This document shows positions 51,446-59,792 of a DNA stretch of 64,000 nt, piece by piece. Source of the stretch: JAWXBM01 sp034440115 (GTDB lineage: Bacteria > Pseudomonadota > Gammaproteobacteria > Xanthomonadales > SZUA-36); NCBI GenBank assembly GCA_034440115.1, contig JAWXBM010000101.1, forward strand, positions 1 through 64,000. The letters run 5' to 3'. Positions within the stretch are counted from its first letter, which is position 1. Each line of letters starts with the position of its first letter. The notes beneath the pieces were generated by a model. That model worked only from the letters and a program-made list of their open reading frames with translations. It was not told the DNA's origin and made no database searches. The translations under genes and the position numbers were made by a program.

Positions 51446-51766
51446 TTATTGGCCTTTCGCGATTTCAACGAAGTAAGCGGAAATGTCCAGGATATCCTGT
51501 TCACTCAAGCTGCTGGCCTGATTATTCATGGTGGCGTGTTTGCGTTCTCCATCCCGATAAGCATGCAAGGCAGAGACCAGGTATTCATAGTTCTGGCCGC
51601 CCAGTTTCGGCACTTTGTAGGTTGGGTAAATGTTGTTGTAGCCCGGTATGCCATGGCAGCCAGTACAGGTATAGCCTTTGATCGCGCCAGCCTCAGCATT
51701 GCCTTCGGCAGCCCATAACGAACCAGAAAGCAACAGTGCAGCAGGTATCAGGAAAATGAAACGCAT
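51446..51766 (-). CDS. Class I cytochrome c, duplicate of its neighbour
   Basis: With the start at 51766 the product is 106 residues: signal peptide (ending SLWAA), heme motif CTGCH (Cys-34, Cys-37, His-38) and probable axial Met-80. Earlier in-frame ATGs would hide the signal peptide. It precedes the second cytochrome by 6 bases, and a promoter is visible upstream. A pair of tandem monoheme cytochromes of this type often serves a terminal oxidase; the Sco1 homologue at 12 kb may belong to the same system (inference). Confidence 0.92.
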   Translation of the reverse strand: MRFIFLIPAALLLSGSLWAAEGNAEAGAIKGYTCTGCHGIPGYNNIYPTYKVPKLGGQNYEYLVSALHAYRDGERKHATMNNQASSLSEQDILDISAYFVEIAKGQ

Positions 51767-51799
51767 TTCAAACTCACGAGTGAATGACAACAGGCGGCG

Positions 51800-51828
51800 A
51801 TTATAACTGCTGACAGCCAGCAAACCAA
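51800..51828 (-). promoter_or_regulatory. Sigma70-type promoter of the cytochrome pair
   Basis: On the minus strand TTGGTT is followed after exactly 17 bases by a perfect TATAAT, 34 bases before the cytochrome ATG (51766). The remainder of the 446-base divergent gap (51767-52212) holds no gene that I can support. Confidence 0.65.
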
Positions 51829-52212
51829 CGTAGCAGCGAAGGAAAATAGTGTGATATTCCATGAAACTCTGCTTCTCAGCCTGCAGATGTGCCGTCGGTA
51901 ATTCAGGCCAAAAAGTGGGCGATTGCACCAGTCCCGTAGCTCTGGTCTTGTTTTTCAAGCTCAAACTTCCATGATTCATTAAACCACTGAACTTTACGAT
52001 CAGATTCAGCACTGATGTAACTATTCAGGCTTCGCTCACATCTAACAGATGGAATCAGCAAGTTGGAAAGCAGGCTGGAGCTCAATGGCGTGAATCTTGC
52101 ACCAGTAATCAGTGAACACAGCTACGCGATTCTGCTGTGTGACTTTTGGCACATAGAAGAGTAAAAAGTAGGTGTGTTACTGTTTTACTTAAATATAACA
52201 CCGAGGCAATTC

Positions 52213-53325
52213 ATGAACTTACCAAAAATAAATCAGCTACCAACCAGCATCGTTCTTATGCTTGCATTGGTGTGTTTTTTTGCCCTGCAAGCCTGCATGG
52301 ATCGGGCCAATGGCAGTATCGATGCCAAAGCTGAGGGTGAAGAGAAGAAAGAAGAAATGGTGGCCATTCCGGTGGAGACGGCCAGCGTACGAAACGGCGA
52401 CGTTGCTGCTTTCTATTCAGGTACTACCACCATAGAGTCTGATGAACAAGCGGTAGTCGTTTCACAGATCACCGGAGTGGTTCTGCAGATCAAGGCGGAA
52501 GAGGGCGAGTTTGTGAAAGCGGGCCAATTGTTGGCGCGTGTTGAACCAGATCGCTACCGCCTGGAAGTTGAACGAAATGAAGCAGCATTAAAGCGGCTGG
52601 AGATGGATTTCCAGCGCAAAAAGGAATTGTTTGATCGCAAGTTGGTGAGTGCCGAGGATTTTGAGCGCGTCAGTGCTGAATATGAAGCACAGAAAGCCCA
52701 GGTGGCACTCTCCAGGCTTGATCTGAAATATACCGACATTCGGGCACCCATTTCTGGTTATATTTCTGAACGTATGGTGCGGGTGGGGAATTTGGTGGAA
52801 TTGCATCAGCCGGTTTACAGCGTTACCAGTTACGACCCTTTGTTAGCGATATTGAATGTGCCAGAACGCGAGTTGGGAGTGTTGCGCAATGGGCTGGAAG
52901 TTACCGTGCGCCTGGACGCTTTTCCACTGCAGGTGTTCAAAGGCGAAGTGATACGCATCAGTCCTGTGATTGACCCTGCAACCGGAACATTCCGGGTGAC
53001 CACGGAGGTCAAGGATCCTGCCGGGCTGGTCAAGCCCGGGCTGTTTGGACGTGTGGATATCCTGCACGATGTGCGCAAGAATGTTCCGGTCATTCCACGC
53101 TCTGCACTTATCAACGAAGACGAACAGATCTTTGTCTTTGTGGTTGATGAAGACAACAACGTCAGTAGACGTCCCATTCGTACCGGTTACGAACAGAACG
53201 GCGAAATAGAAGTGCTCGAAGGTGTGAGCGCTGGCGAATCTGTGGTTACTGCGGGTAAAGGCAGCCTCAGCGATGGTAGTAAGGTTGAGGTAGTCAGTCT
53301 CACGCCCATCACCCCAAAAGCCTGA
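52213..53325 (+). CDS. RND efflux periplasmic adaptor, lipoprotein (HlyD family)
   Basis: The 370-residue product has a lipoprotein signal (FFALQAC), a lipoyl/barrel-sandwich domain split by a coiled-coil hairpin (about 105-160), and beta-barrel and membrane-proximal domains. It links inner-membrane RND pumps to an outer-membrane channel. ATG 52213 has GAGG 6 bases upstream, and starting there puts the lipobox at a normal distance. It is the first gene of a three-gene unit with two permeases. Confidence 0.94.
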   Translation: MNLPKINQLPTSIVLMLALVCFFALQACMDRANGSIDAKAEGEEKKEEMVAIPVETASVRNGDVAAFYSGTTTIESDEQAVVVSQITGVVLQIKAEEGEFVKAGQLLARVEPDRYRLEVERNEAALKRLEMDFQRKKELFDRKLVSAEDFERVSAEYEAQKAQVALSRLDLKYTDIRAPISGYISERMVRVGNLVELHQPVYSVTSYDPLLAILNVPERELGVLRNGLEVTVRLDAFPLQVFKGEVIRISPVIDPATGTFRVTTEVKDPAGLVKPGLFGRVDILHDVRKNVPVIPRSALINEDEQIFVFVVDEDNNVSRRPIRTGYEQNGEIEVLEGVSAGESVVTAGKGSLSDGSKVEVVSLTPITPKA

Positions 53326-53331
53326 CCTTTC

Positions 53332-56300
53332 ATGAACACTAGAACCTTGAAACTGGTGGAGATAGCCACCCGGCGACCTGTGGCCATTTCTATGGTAGCC
53401 GTTACGCTGGTTTTGTTTGGACTGATTTCCCTGCAAAAGCTGCAAGTTAACCTGTTGCCCGATCTGTCCTATCCAACGCTGACAGTAAGAACGGAATACC
53501 AGGGTTCAGCTCCGGAAGAAATTGAAACACTTTTGACCCGGCCGGTGGAGGAAGCGGTTGGTGTGGTCAAGAACGTGATTGGGGTTAAATCGGTTTCCCG
53601 TACTGGTCAGTCCGACGTCATCCTGGAATTTGCCTGGGGTACCGACATGGATCGCGCCAGCCTGGAAGTGCGGGAAAAACTGGAGATCATTCAGTTACCT
53701 CTGGAAGTTAAGCGCCCCATATTGCTGCGTTTCAATCCGGCTACCGATCCCATCATGCGTTATGGCTTGGTGATTGAAAATAGTACCGACGTTGATGCCA
53801 ACCTTGATAATGAAGTAACACTTAAAGTTTTGCGCCGCTTTGCCGACGAGGAGATCAAGAAAAAGCTTGAGCCAGTTGAGGGAGTCGCTGCGGTCAAGAT
53901 TTCAGGTGGACTGGAAGACGAGATCCAGATTGAAATCGACCAACGCAAAATGGCTCAACTGAATCTTTCGCTGGCGGCTTTGGTAGATCGTTTGGCTGCA
54001 GAAAATGTGAATGTCTCAGCGGGCCGTCTTGAAGAAGGAACGCAGCGCTACCTGGTTCGTACCATTAATCAGTTTGGCTCAGTTGAAGAATTTGCCAATT
54101 TGATTGTTGCCACCGGGCAGGCGCGACCGATCTATTTGCGTGACATTGCCCGCGTGCATTCTGGTTACAGCGAACGCGAAGCGATCATACGAATCAACGG
54201 GCGTGAAGCGGTTGAGATTGCCATATACAAAGAAGGTGACGCCAACACCGTCAATGTTTCCAAGGCGATTCATGAACGCGTTGCTGCCCAACAGGAACAA
54301 ATGCCCACGGGCATGCAAATGCAGTTGGTTGATGACCAGTCGGTGTTTATTGACCGGGCAATCTCCGAGGTGGTAGGTGCCGCCGTTATCGGTGGCTTGC
54401 TGGCCGTGCTGGTCATTTTTGTGTTCCTGCGCAATTGGTGGTTCACGCTGACCATTGGTATTTCCATTCCCATTTCCATCATCGCCACATTCTTCCTGAT
54501 GGGGCAGAGCGGTATTACCCTGAATATCATGTCTCTGGGCGGCATTGCACTGGCAGCGGGTTTGCTGGTCGATAACGCCATCGTGGTACTGGAAAACATC
54601 ACCCGATATCGGCAGGCTGGCGAAGGACTGGTGAGTGCAGCGCGTAAAGGTGCCAGTGAAGTGGGCGGTGCTGTAATCGCTTCAACCCTGACTACCGTGG
54701 CCGTATTTTTGCCGCTGGCATTTGTGCAGGGAATTGCTGGCCAGTTGTTCCGCGATCAGGCGCTGACCGTCACTTTTGCACTGCTGATCAGCTTGTTCAT
54801 TGCCTTGACGCTGATACCCATGATGGCTTCATTGCGCGGCCACAATGATGTGGTAAGACAATCTGGTAGCAGCCGTTTTGGTCACTGGTTCCAGAGCAGT
54901 TATGAAGGAATGTTGTCTGCGGCTATGCAGCATAAGGCGCTGACCTTGCTGCTGTCTGCGGCTCTGCTGGTGATTGCGGCCATAATGTTGAGTCGCATTG
55001 GTACGGAATTGGTACCACAAATGCAGCAGGGGCGATTCAACGTGACGCTGGAAGCTGCACCGGGCACACCGTTGGAGGAGACTGACGTGGTGCAGACTTC
55101 CATACAAAACCTGGCTGCGGCGGATGAGTCGGTAGCGCTGGTGTTTGGCGTGGCAGGTTCCGGTAACCGGATTGACGCCAACCCCACGGAAAGCGGTGAA
55201 AATATTGCGCGTATGCTGATCAGCATGCAACCTGGCAGCGACGCAGAGCAGCAGCAATCTTTGATTACACGTCTGCGTGGACGGGCGCACCAAGTGGCAG
55301 GATTGGAAGCAACTTTCTCCGCACCCGCATTGTTGAGTTTTGACCAGCCGCTGGAGGTTGAAATCCAGGGCTACGACCTGAAATCGCTACGCCAGGGCAG
55401 TGACCAGGTGCTGCAGTTGTTGCGCCAGTCTGATCGTTTTGCTGATGTTGAGTCCAGCATGGAACGGGGACACCCGGAAGTACAGATCTTTTTCGACCAG
55501 GAACGCGCAGCGGCGTTGGGCTTAACGGTAAAGGAGATCTCTGACCAGGTGGTTGGAAAGATTCGAGGTCGGGTAGCTACACGCTACAGTTGGCGTGATC
55601 GCAAAATTGACGTGTTGGTGCGGATTGCCGAAAGTGAGCGGCAATCGATCAATGCCGTGCGTGACCTGATTATCAATCCACAAAGTGAACGGCCTGTGCC
55701 GCTGTCCTCGGTGGCAGAAATCGTGGTGGGTGAAGGCCCGGCTGAAATACGTCGTAGCGATCAGGAGCGGGTGGCCCTGATTCAGGCGAACCTGGCCTAT
55801 GGTGATCTCGGTACTGCTGTTGCTGAAGCCAACGCCCTACTTGCCAATGTAAAACTGCCCTATGGCTTATCCTTGCGGGTGACCGGGCAAAGCGAAGAGA
55901 TGGATGCTTCCTTCCGCTCGCTGTTGTTTGCGCTGGGTCTGGCAATATTTTTGGTCTACCTGGTGATGGCATCCCAGTTTGAATCGCTGGTGCACCCATT
56001 CGTTATCCTGTTTTCCATTCCATTGGCAGCCATCGGTGTTGCTGTGGCCCTGTGGCTTACTGATACGCGGCTGAGCATAATTGTATTTATCGGCCTGATT
56101 ATGTTGGCCGGTATTGTGGTGAACAATGCCATTGTTCTGGTTGATCTGATCAACCAGTTGCGCGCGCGCGGCATGGAGCGCATTGCCGCCATCAAGGAAG
56201 CAGCGCATTTGCGACTGCGTCCCATCATGATGACGACGCTGACGACCTTGTTGGGTTTGCTGCCCATGGCCTTTGGCCTGGGTGAGGGTTCCGAGATGCG

Positions 56301-56472
56301 TACGCCGATGGCCATTACCGTCATCGGTGGCCTGCTGACCTCCACCATGCTCACCCTGCTGGTGGTGCCGGTAATGTATTCACTGCTGGATCGACGCAAG
56401 GATATGCTCGCCGAAGACGATCCAGATGAAGATTCCGTATTGAGCGCGCACGCGCAGACAGCGCGGAGCTAA
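53332..56472 (+). CDS. RND efflux permease, first copy (HAE-type)
   Basis: The 1046-residue product has the RND layout of 12 membrane helices with two large periplasmic loops. TM4 carries LVDNAIVVLENI with a proton-relay Asp. It begins with the common VEIATRRPVAISM and starts 6 bases after the adaptor. It exports drugs, metals or lipids by proton antiport; the substrate is not readable. The C-terminus has an acidic extension (EDDPDEDSVLSA). Confidence 0.94.
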   Translation: MNTRTLKLVEIATRRPVAISMVAVTLVLFGLISLQKLQVNLLPDLSYPTLTVRTEYQGSAPEEIETLLTRPVEEAVGVVKNVIGVKSVSRTGQSDVILEFAWGTDMDRASLEVREKLEIIQLPLEVKRPILLRFNPATDPIMRYGLVIENSTDVDANLDNEVTLKVLRRFADEEIKKKLEPVEGVAAVKISGGLEDEIQIEIDQRKMAQLNLSLAALVDRLAAENVNVSAGRLEEGTQRYLVRTINQFGSVEEFANLIVATGQARPIYLRDIARVHSGYSEREAIIRINGREAVEIAIYKEGDANTVNVSKAIHERVAAQQEQMPTGMQMQLVDDQSVFIDRAISEVVGAAVIGGLLAVLVIFVFLRNWWFTLTIGISIPISIIATFFLMGQSGITLNIMSLGGIALAAGLLVDNAIVVLENITRYRQAGEGLVSAARKGASEVGGAVIASTLTTVAVFLPLAFVQGIAGQLFRDQALTVTFALLISLFIALTLIPMMASLRGHNDVVRQSGSSRFGHWFQSSYEGMLSAAMQHKALTLLLSAALLVIAAIMLSRIGTELVPQMQQGRFNVTLEAAPGTPLEETDVVQTSIQNLAAADESVALVFGVAGSGNRIDANPTESGENIARMLISMQPGSDAEQQQSLITRLRGRAHQVAGLEATFSAPALLSFDQPLEVEIQGYDLKSLRQGSDQVLQLLRQSDRFADVESSMERGHPEVQIFFDQERAAALGLTVKEISDQVVGKIRGRVATRYSWRDRKIDVLVRIAESERQSINAVRDLIINPQSERPVPLSSVAEIVVGEGPAEIRRSDQERVALIQANLAYGDLGTAVAEANALLANVKLPYGLSLRVTGQSEEMDASFRSLLFALGLAIFLVYLVMASQFESLVHPFVILFSIPLAAIGVAVALWLTDTRLSIIVFIGLIMLAGIVVNNAIVLVDLINQLRARGMERIAAIKEAAHLRLRPIMMTTLTTLLGLLPMAFGLGEGSEMRTPMAITVIGGLLTSTMLTLLVVPVMYSLLDRRKDMLAEDDPDEDSVLSAHAQTARS

Positions 56473-56475
56473 GCC

Positions 56476-59400
56476 ATGTCGCCCGCCAAATTTGCCATGG
56501 ACAGGCCGGTCACGATCACCATGATTTTTCTCTCCATGGTGATCATTGGTCTGATTTCCAGCCGTATGTTACCGCTGGAGTATTTTCCGGCGGTGGACGT
56601 GCCTTTCATTGCGGTCAGCATCCCTTATGAAGGTTCTACACCGAAAGAAGTTGAGCGGGAAATCACCCGACCGGTGGAAGAAGTAATCGCCACGCTGAGT
56701 GGTATCAAGACTCTGGAATCCACTTCCACCTCCACCGGTGCGAATTTCGAGGTCATGTTTGATTGGGGCACCGATGTCGCGGTGAAAGCAGTCGAAGCCC
56801 GTGAACGGGTCGAGGCAATACGCGACCAGTTACCAGCCGATGTGCGGCGCATCAACGTATTCAAATTCAATTTCACCGATCAGCCGGTGCTCACTCTGCG
56901 TATTTCCAGCGAACGTGATCTGTCCAACGCTTACGACATGCTGATCCGCCGCCTGGTTAGGCCGCTGGAGCGAATACCAGGTGTAGCGCGGGTAGACTTT
57001 CAGGGTATAGAGCCGCGTGAGGTGCGCATTGATCTGATAGCCGATCGGGTGATTTCGCACAGCATTGATATCGCTGATCTGGAGCGCAGGCTCAGGGCCG
57101 TTAATTTTTCTGATTCGGCAGGTCTGATTCGTGACTCGGGTATGCGCTACCGGGTCAATCCACGCGCAGAGTTTCAGTCAGTTGAAGAAATCTCCAAGCT
57201 GGTGATTACCGACAACGGCTTGCGTCTGAAAGATATCGCGGAAGTAACTTATGACAGTCAGCGACGGAACTATGCGCGCCACCTGGATCGGAAGTATGCG
57301 ATTGGAGTGAGCATATTCAAGGAAAACGGTTCCAACCTGGTGGATGTCGGTAATCGGGTTCTGGATGAGGTCATTCGCATTGGTGAAACGCCGGAAATGC
57401 GCGGTATTAACCTGTTCTTCCTGGAAAACCAGGCCGAGGGTGTGACCGAGTCACTGAAGGAATTGCTCAAAGCAGGTCTGCTGGGCGCTTTGTTGTCCAT
57501 GATTGTGTTGTATTTCTTTCTGCGCAATATTTCCACAACACTGATGGTTTCCTTGTCCGTTCCAGTGGCCATTACCATTACATTGGGTGTGATGTATTTC
57601 CTTGGCTTGTCATTGAACATCCTGTCGATGATGGGGCTGATGCTGGCCGTGGGTATGTTGGTAGACAACGCCGTAGTGGTAAGTGAAAGCATCCAGACCG
57701 AACGGGACAAGCTTTCCGACCAGCCAGAGAAAGCCGTGTTGCAAGGCGTCAGCAGCGTGGGCCTCGCGGTTGCCGCCGGTACGCTGACCAGCGCTGCCGT
57801 TTTTCTACCAATTATTTTTGGTGAGAAGGACCAGATTTCGATTTTTTTGACCCACGTAGCTACGGCAATCGTGGTGTCACTCACCATTTCATTGCTGATT
57901 GCGCAGACCATCATTCCACTGATTGCATCACGTTTGCCAATTCCAGCCAAACGTTCAGACGGCGTTATTGAGCGATTGAAGGCGCGTTACGTGAAATTGC
58001 TGTGGTGGACCATGCAGCATCGCAAGTTGAGTGCTTTGGCCATAGCTCTGGCGCTGGCGTCCATGGCTATTCCCGCCATGCTGGTGGAAACCGACATGTT
58101 TCCTCAGGATCAGACCCGGAATTTGTTCCTGCGCTATCACCTGGACGGGCAGTATCCCTTGGCTAAGGTCAAACAATCGGTCGATGCCATCGAAGATTAT
58201 TTGTACGCCAACCAGGAACGCTTTGAAATTCGTGCGGTATACACCTATTACGATGAAAACGGGGAAGCTACTTCATCAGTGCTGCTCGCTGACGACAAGG
58301 ATGCGATACGTCCGGCGGAAGAAATCACCAAGGAAATTCTTGAAGGCATGCCGAAAATTGCTATAGGCAAACCGCAATTCGGCTGGGACCGCGAGGGTGG
58401 TGGTGAAAAGCTGGGTGTTACCCTGACCGGCTCGTCCAGCGAAGTTCTGGAAGACCTGGCCGACGATGCGGTGCGTGTCTTGGCTTCGATCAAGGGTTTG
58501 ACCGGCGTGGTATCGAACACTACTGCAGGTGATCAGGAGTTGCAGGTCCGGGTTAACCGGGAGCGTGCCAACCTGATGGGCTTCTCTACCCAGGACGTGG
58601 CGCGTACCGTGGCCGTTGCCCTGCGTGGTGTAGACCTGCGTGAATTCAAAGGTGAGGAAGGTGAAATACCGGTACGGCTGCAGTTCCGTGAAGAGGATCG
58701 CAATGGTCTGAAGGATCTGTCTGATCTCAAACTCCGCAATGCCGCCGGTGAGCAAATTCCGCTGATGTCGTTGGTCGATGTCAGTGAAGATACGGGACCT
58801 ACACGAATTCGCCGCATGGATAGACAGACCGGCGTGCGAATAGATGCGCAATTACAGGATCTGAGTAGCGAAAAAGCCCGCAAACTGATCGAAGAGAAAA
58901 TGAATCTGCTGACCTTGCCTGTAGGCTACAAGTGGAGTTTTGGTGGTGGTTTTGACGAAGATGAGGAAGCCATGCAGAAAATGGTTTTCAATATCATCCT
59001 CGCCATTGCCATTATCTACATTGTGCTGGCAGCGCAGTTTGAATCTCTGATTTACCCTGCGAGCATGATCTGCACCATTCTGTTCTCGGTGGTTGGCGTG
59101 TACTGGTTCTTTTTGTTGACCGGCACCACGTTCTCGCTGATGGCCATGATCGGTATTCTGATTTTGATCGGGGTGGTGGTGAACAATGGCATTGTTTTGA
59201 TAGACCATGTCAATCATTTGCGACGGCAAGGGCTGGGTCGAGATGAAGCCCTGGTGCAGGCCGGAAATGACCGATTGCGGCCTATCCTGATGACCGTGGG
59301 TACCACCGTGCTCGGCTTGCTGCCGCTGTGTATAGGTAGTACTCAAATTGGTGGTAATGGTCCGGCTTACTTCCCGATGGCTCGCGCCATTGTTGGGGGC

Positions 59401-59589
59401 CTGCTTTTCTCTACCGTGGTCAGCCTGGTGTTCCTGCCCACCATTTATACCTGGCTGGATGCCATGCGTAGCTGGCCGCAACATATGGCCCGCTGGATCG
59501 CCGTGGCCATGAACTATTTGGGTAAATGGCTGTTTTGGCCTTGGCGAAAAATTTACGGAATAATCAGGCCCGTGCAGGAGCAGTCCTGA
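56476..59589 (+). CDS. RND efflux permease, second copy (HAE-type)
   Basis: The 1037-residue product has the same 12-helix layout with MLVDNAVVVSESI in TM4. It differs strongly from the first copy in the periplasmic loops, so the two may form a heteromeric pump like MdtBC or serve different substrates. It starts 3 bases after the first permease. No outer-membrane channel gene follows; the pump must borrow a TolC-like protein from elsewhere. Confidence 0.94.
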   Translation: MSPAKFAMDRPVTITMIFLSMVIIGLISSRMLPLEYFPAVDVPFIAVSIPYEGSTPKEVEREITRPVEEVIATLSGIKTLESTSTSTGANFEVMFDWGTDVAVKAVEARERVEAIRDQLPADVRRINVFKFNFTDQPVLTLRISSERDLSNAYDMLIRRLVRPLERIPGVARVDFQGIEPREVRIDLIADRVISHSIDIADLERRLRAVNFSDSAGLIRDSGMRYRVNPRAEFQSVEEISKLVITDNGLRLKDIAEVTYDSQRRNYARHLDRKYAIGVSIFKENGSNLVDVGNRVLDEVIRIGETPEMRGINLFFLENQAEGVTESLKELLKAGLLGALLSMIVLYFFLRNISTTLMVSLSVPVAITITLGVMYFLGLSLNILSMMGLMLAVGMLVDNAVVVSESIQTERDKLSDQPEKAVLQGVSSVGLAVAAGTLTSAAVFLPIIFGEKDQISIFLTHVATAIVVSLTISLLIAQTIIPLIASRLPIPAKRSDGVIERLKARYVKLLWWTMQHRKLSALAIALALASMAIPAMLVETDMFPQDQTRNLFLRYHLDGQYPLAKVKQSVDAIEDYLYANQERFEIRAVYTYYDENGEATSSVLLADDKDAIRPAEEITKEILEGMPKIAIGKPQFGWDREGGGEKLGVTLTGSSSEVLEDLADDAVRVLASIKGLTGVVSNTTAGDQELQVRVNRERANLMGFSTQDVARTVAVALRGVDLREFKGEEGEIPVRLQFREEDRNGLKDLSDLKLRNAAGEQIPLMSLVDVSEDTGPTRIRRMDRQTGVRIDAQLQDLSSEKARKLIEEKMNLLTLPVGYKWSFGGGFDEDEEAMQKMVFNIILAIAIIYIVLAAQFESLIYPASMICTILFSVVGVYWFFLLTGTTFSLMAMIGILILIGVVVNNGIVLIDHVNHLRRQGLGRDEALVQAGNDRLRPILMTVGTTVLGLLPLCIGSTQIGGNGPAYFPMARAIVGGLLFSTVVSLVFLPTIYTWLDAMRSWPQHMARWIAVAMNYLGKWLFWPWRKIYGIIRPVQEQS

Positions 59590-59663
59590 ACGAAAATTCT
59601 GTCCCGCCCTGGTCAGAGACTTTACTGCCAGGCGCACTGTGCGGGTTCCTGATTTTTCCTTTG

Positions 59664-59782
59664 GATGTTTGGGATGTTTGGGGTCAGAGTAGATGTTTGG
59701 GGTTAGATGTTTGGGGTCAGAGTAAAAACTCGGTGAAAGTTGCAATGGCCGGTAACTTCAGGGCGAGTTTTTACTCTACCCC
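59664..59782. repeat. GGGGTCAGAGT-type repeat cluster after dnaE2
   Basis: Four copies of GATGTTTGGG (from 59664, 59673, 59692 and 59706) are mixed with GGGGTCAGAGTA. A 20-base unit at 59713-59732 (GGGGTCAGAGTAAAAACTCG) has a near-exact inverted copy at 59764-59782 with one base missing. The cluster fills the gap between the convergent ends of the RND permease and dnaE2. The same unit occurs inside dnaE2. Confidence 0.92.
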
Positions 59783-59792
59783 AGATGTCTTT

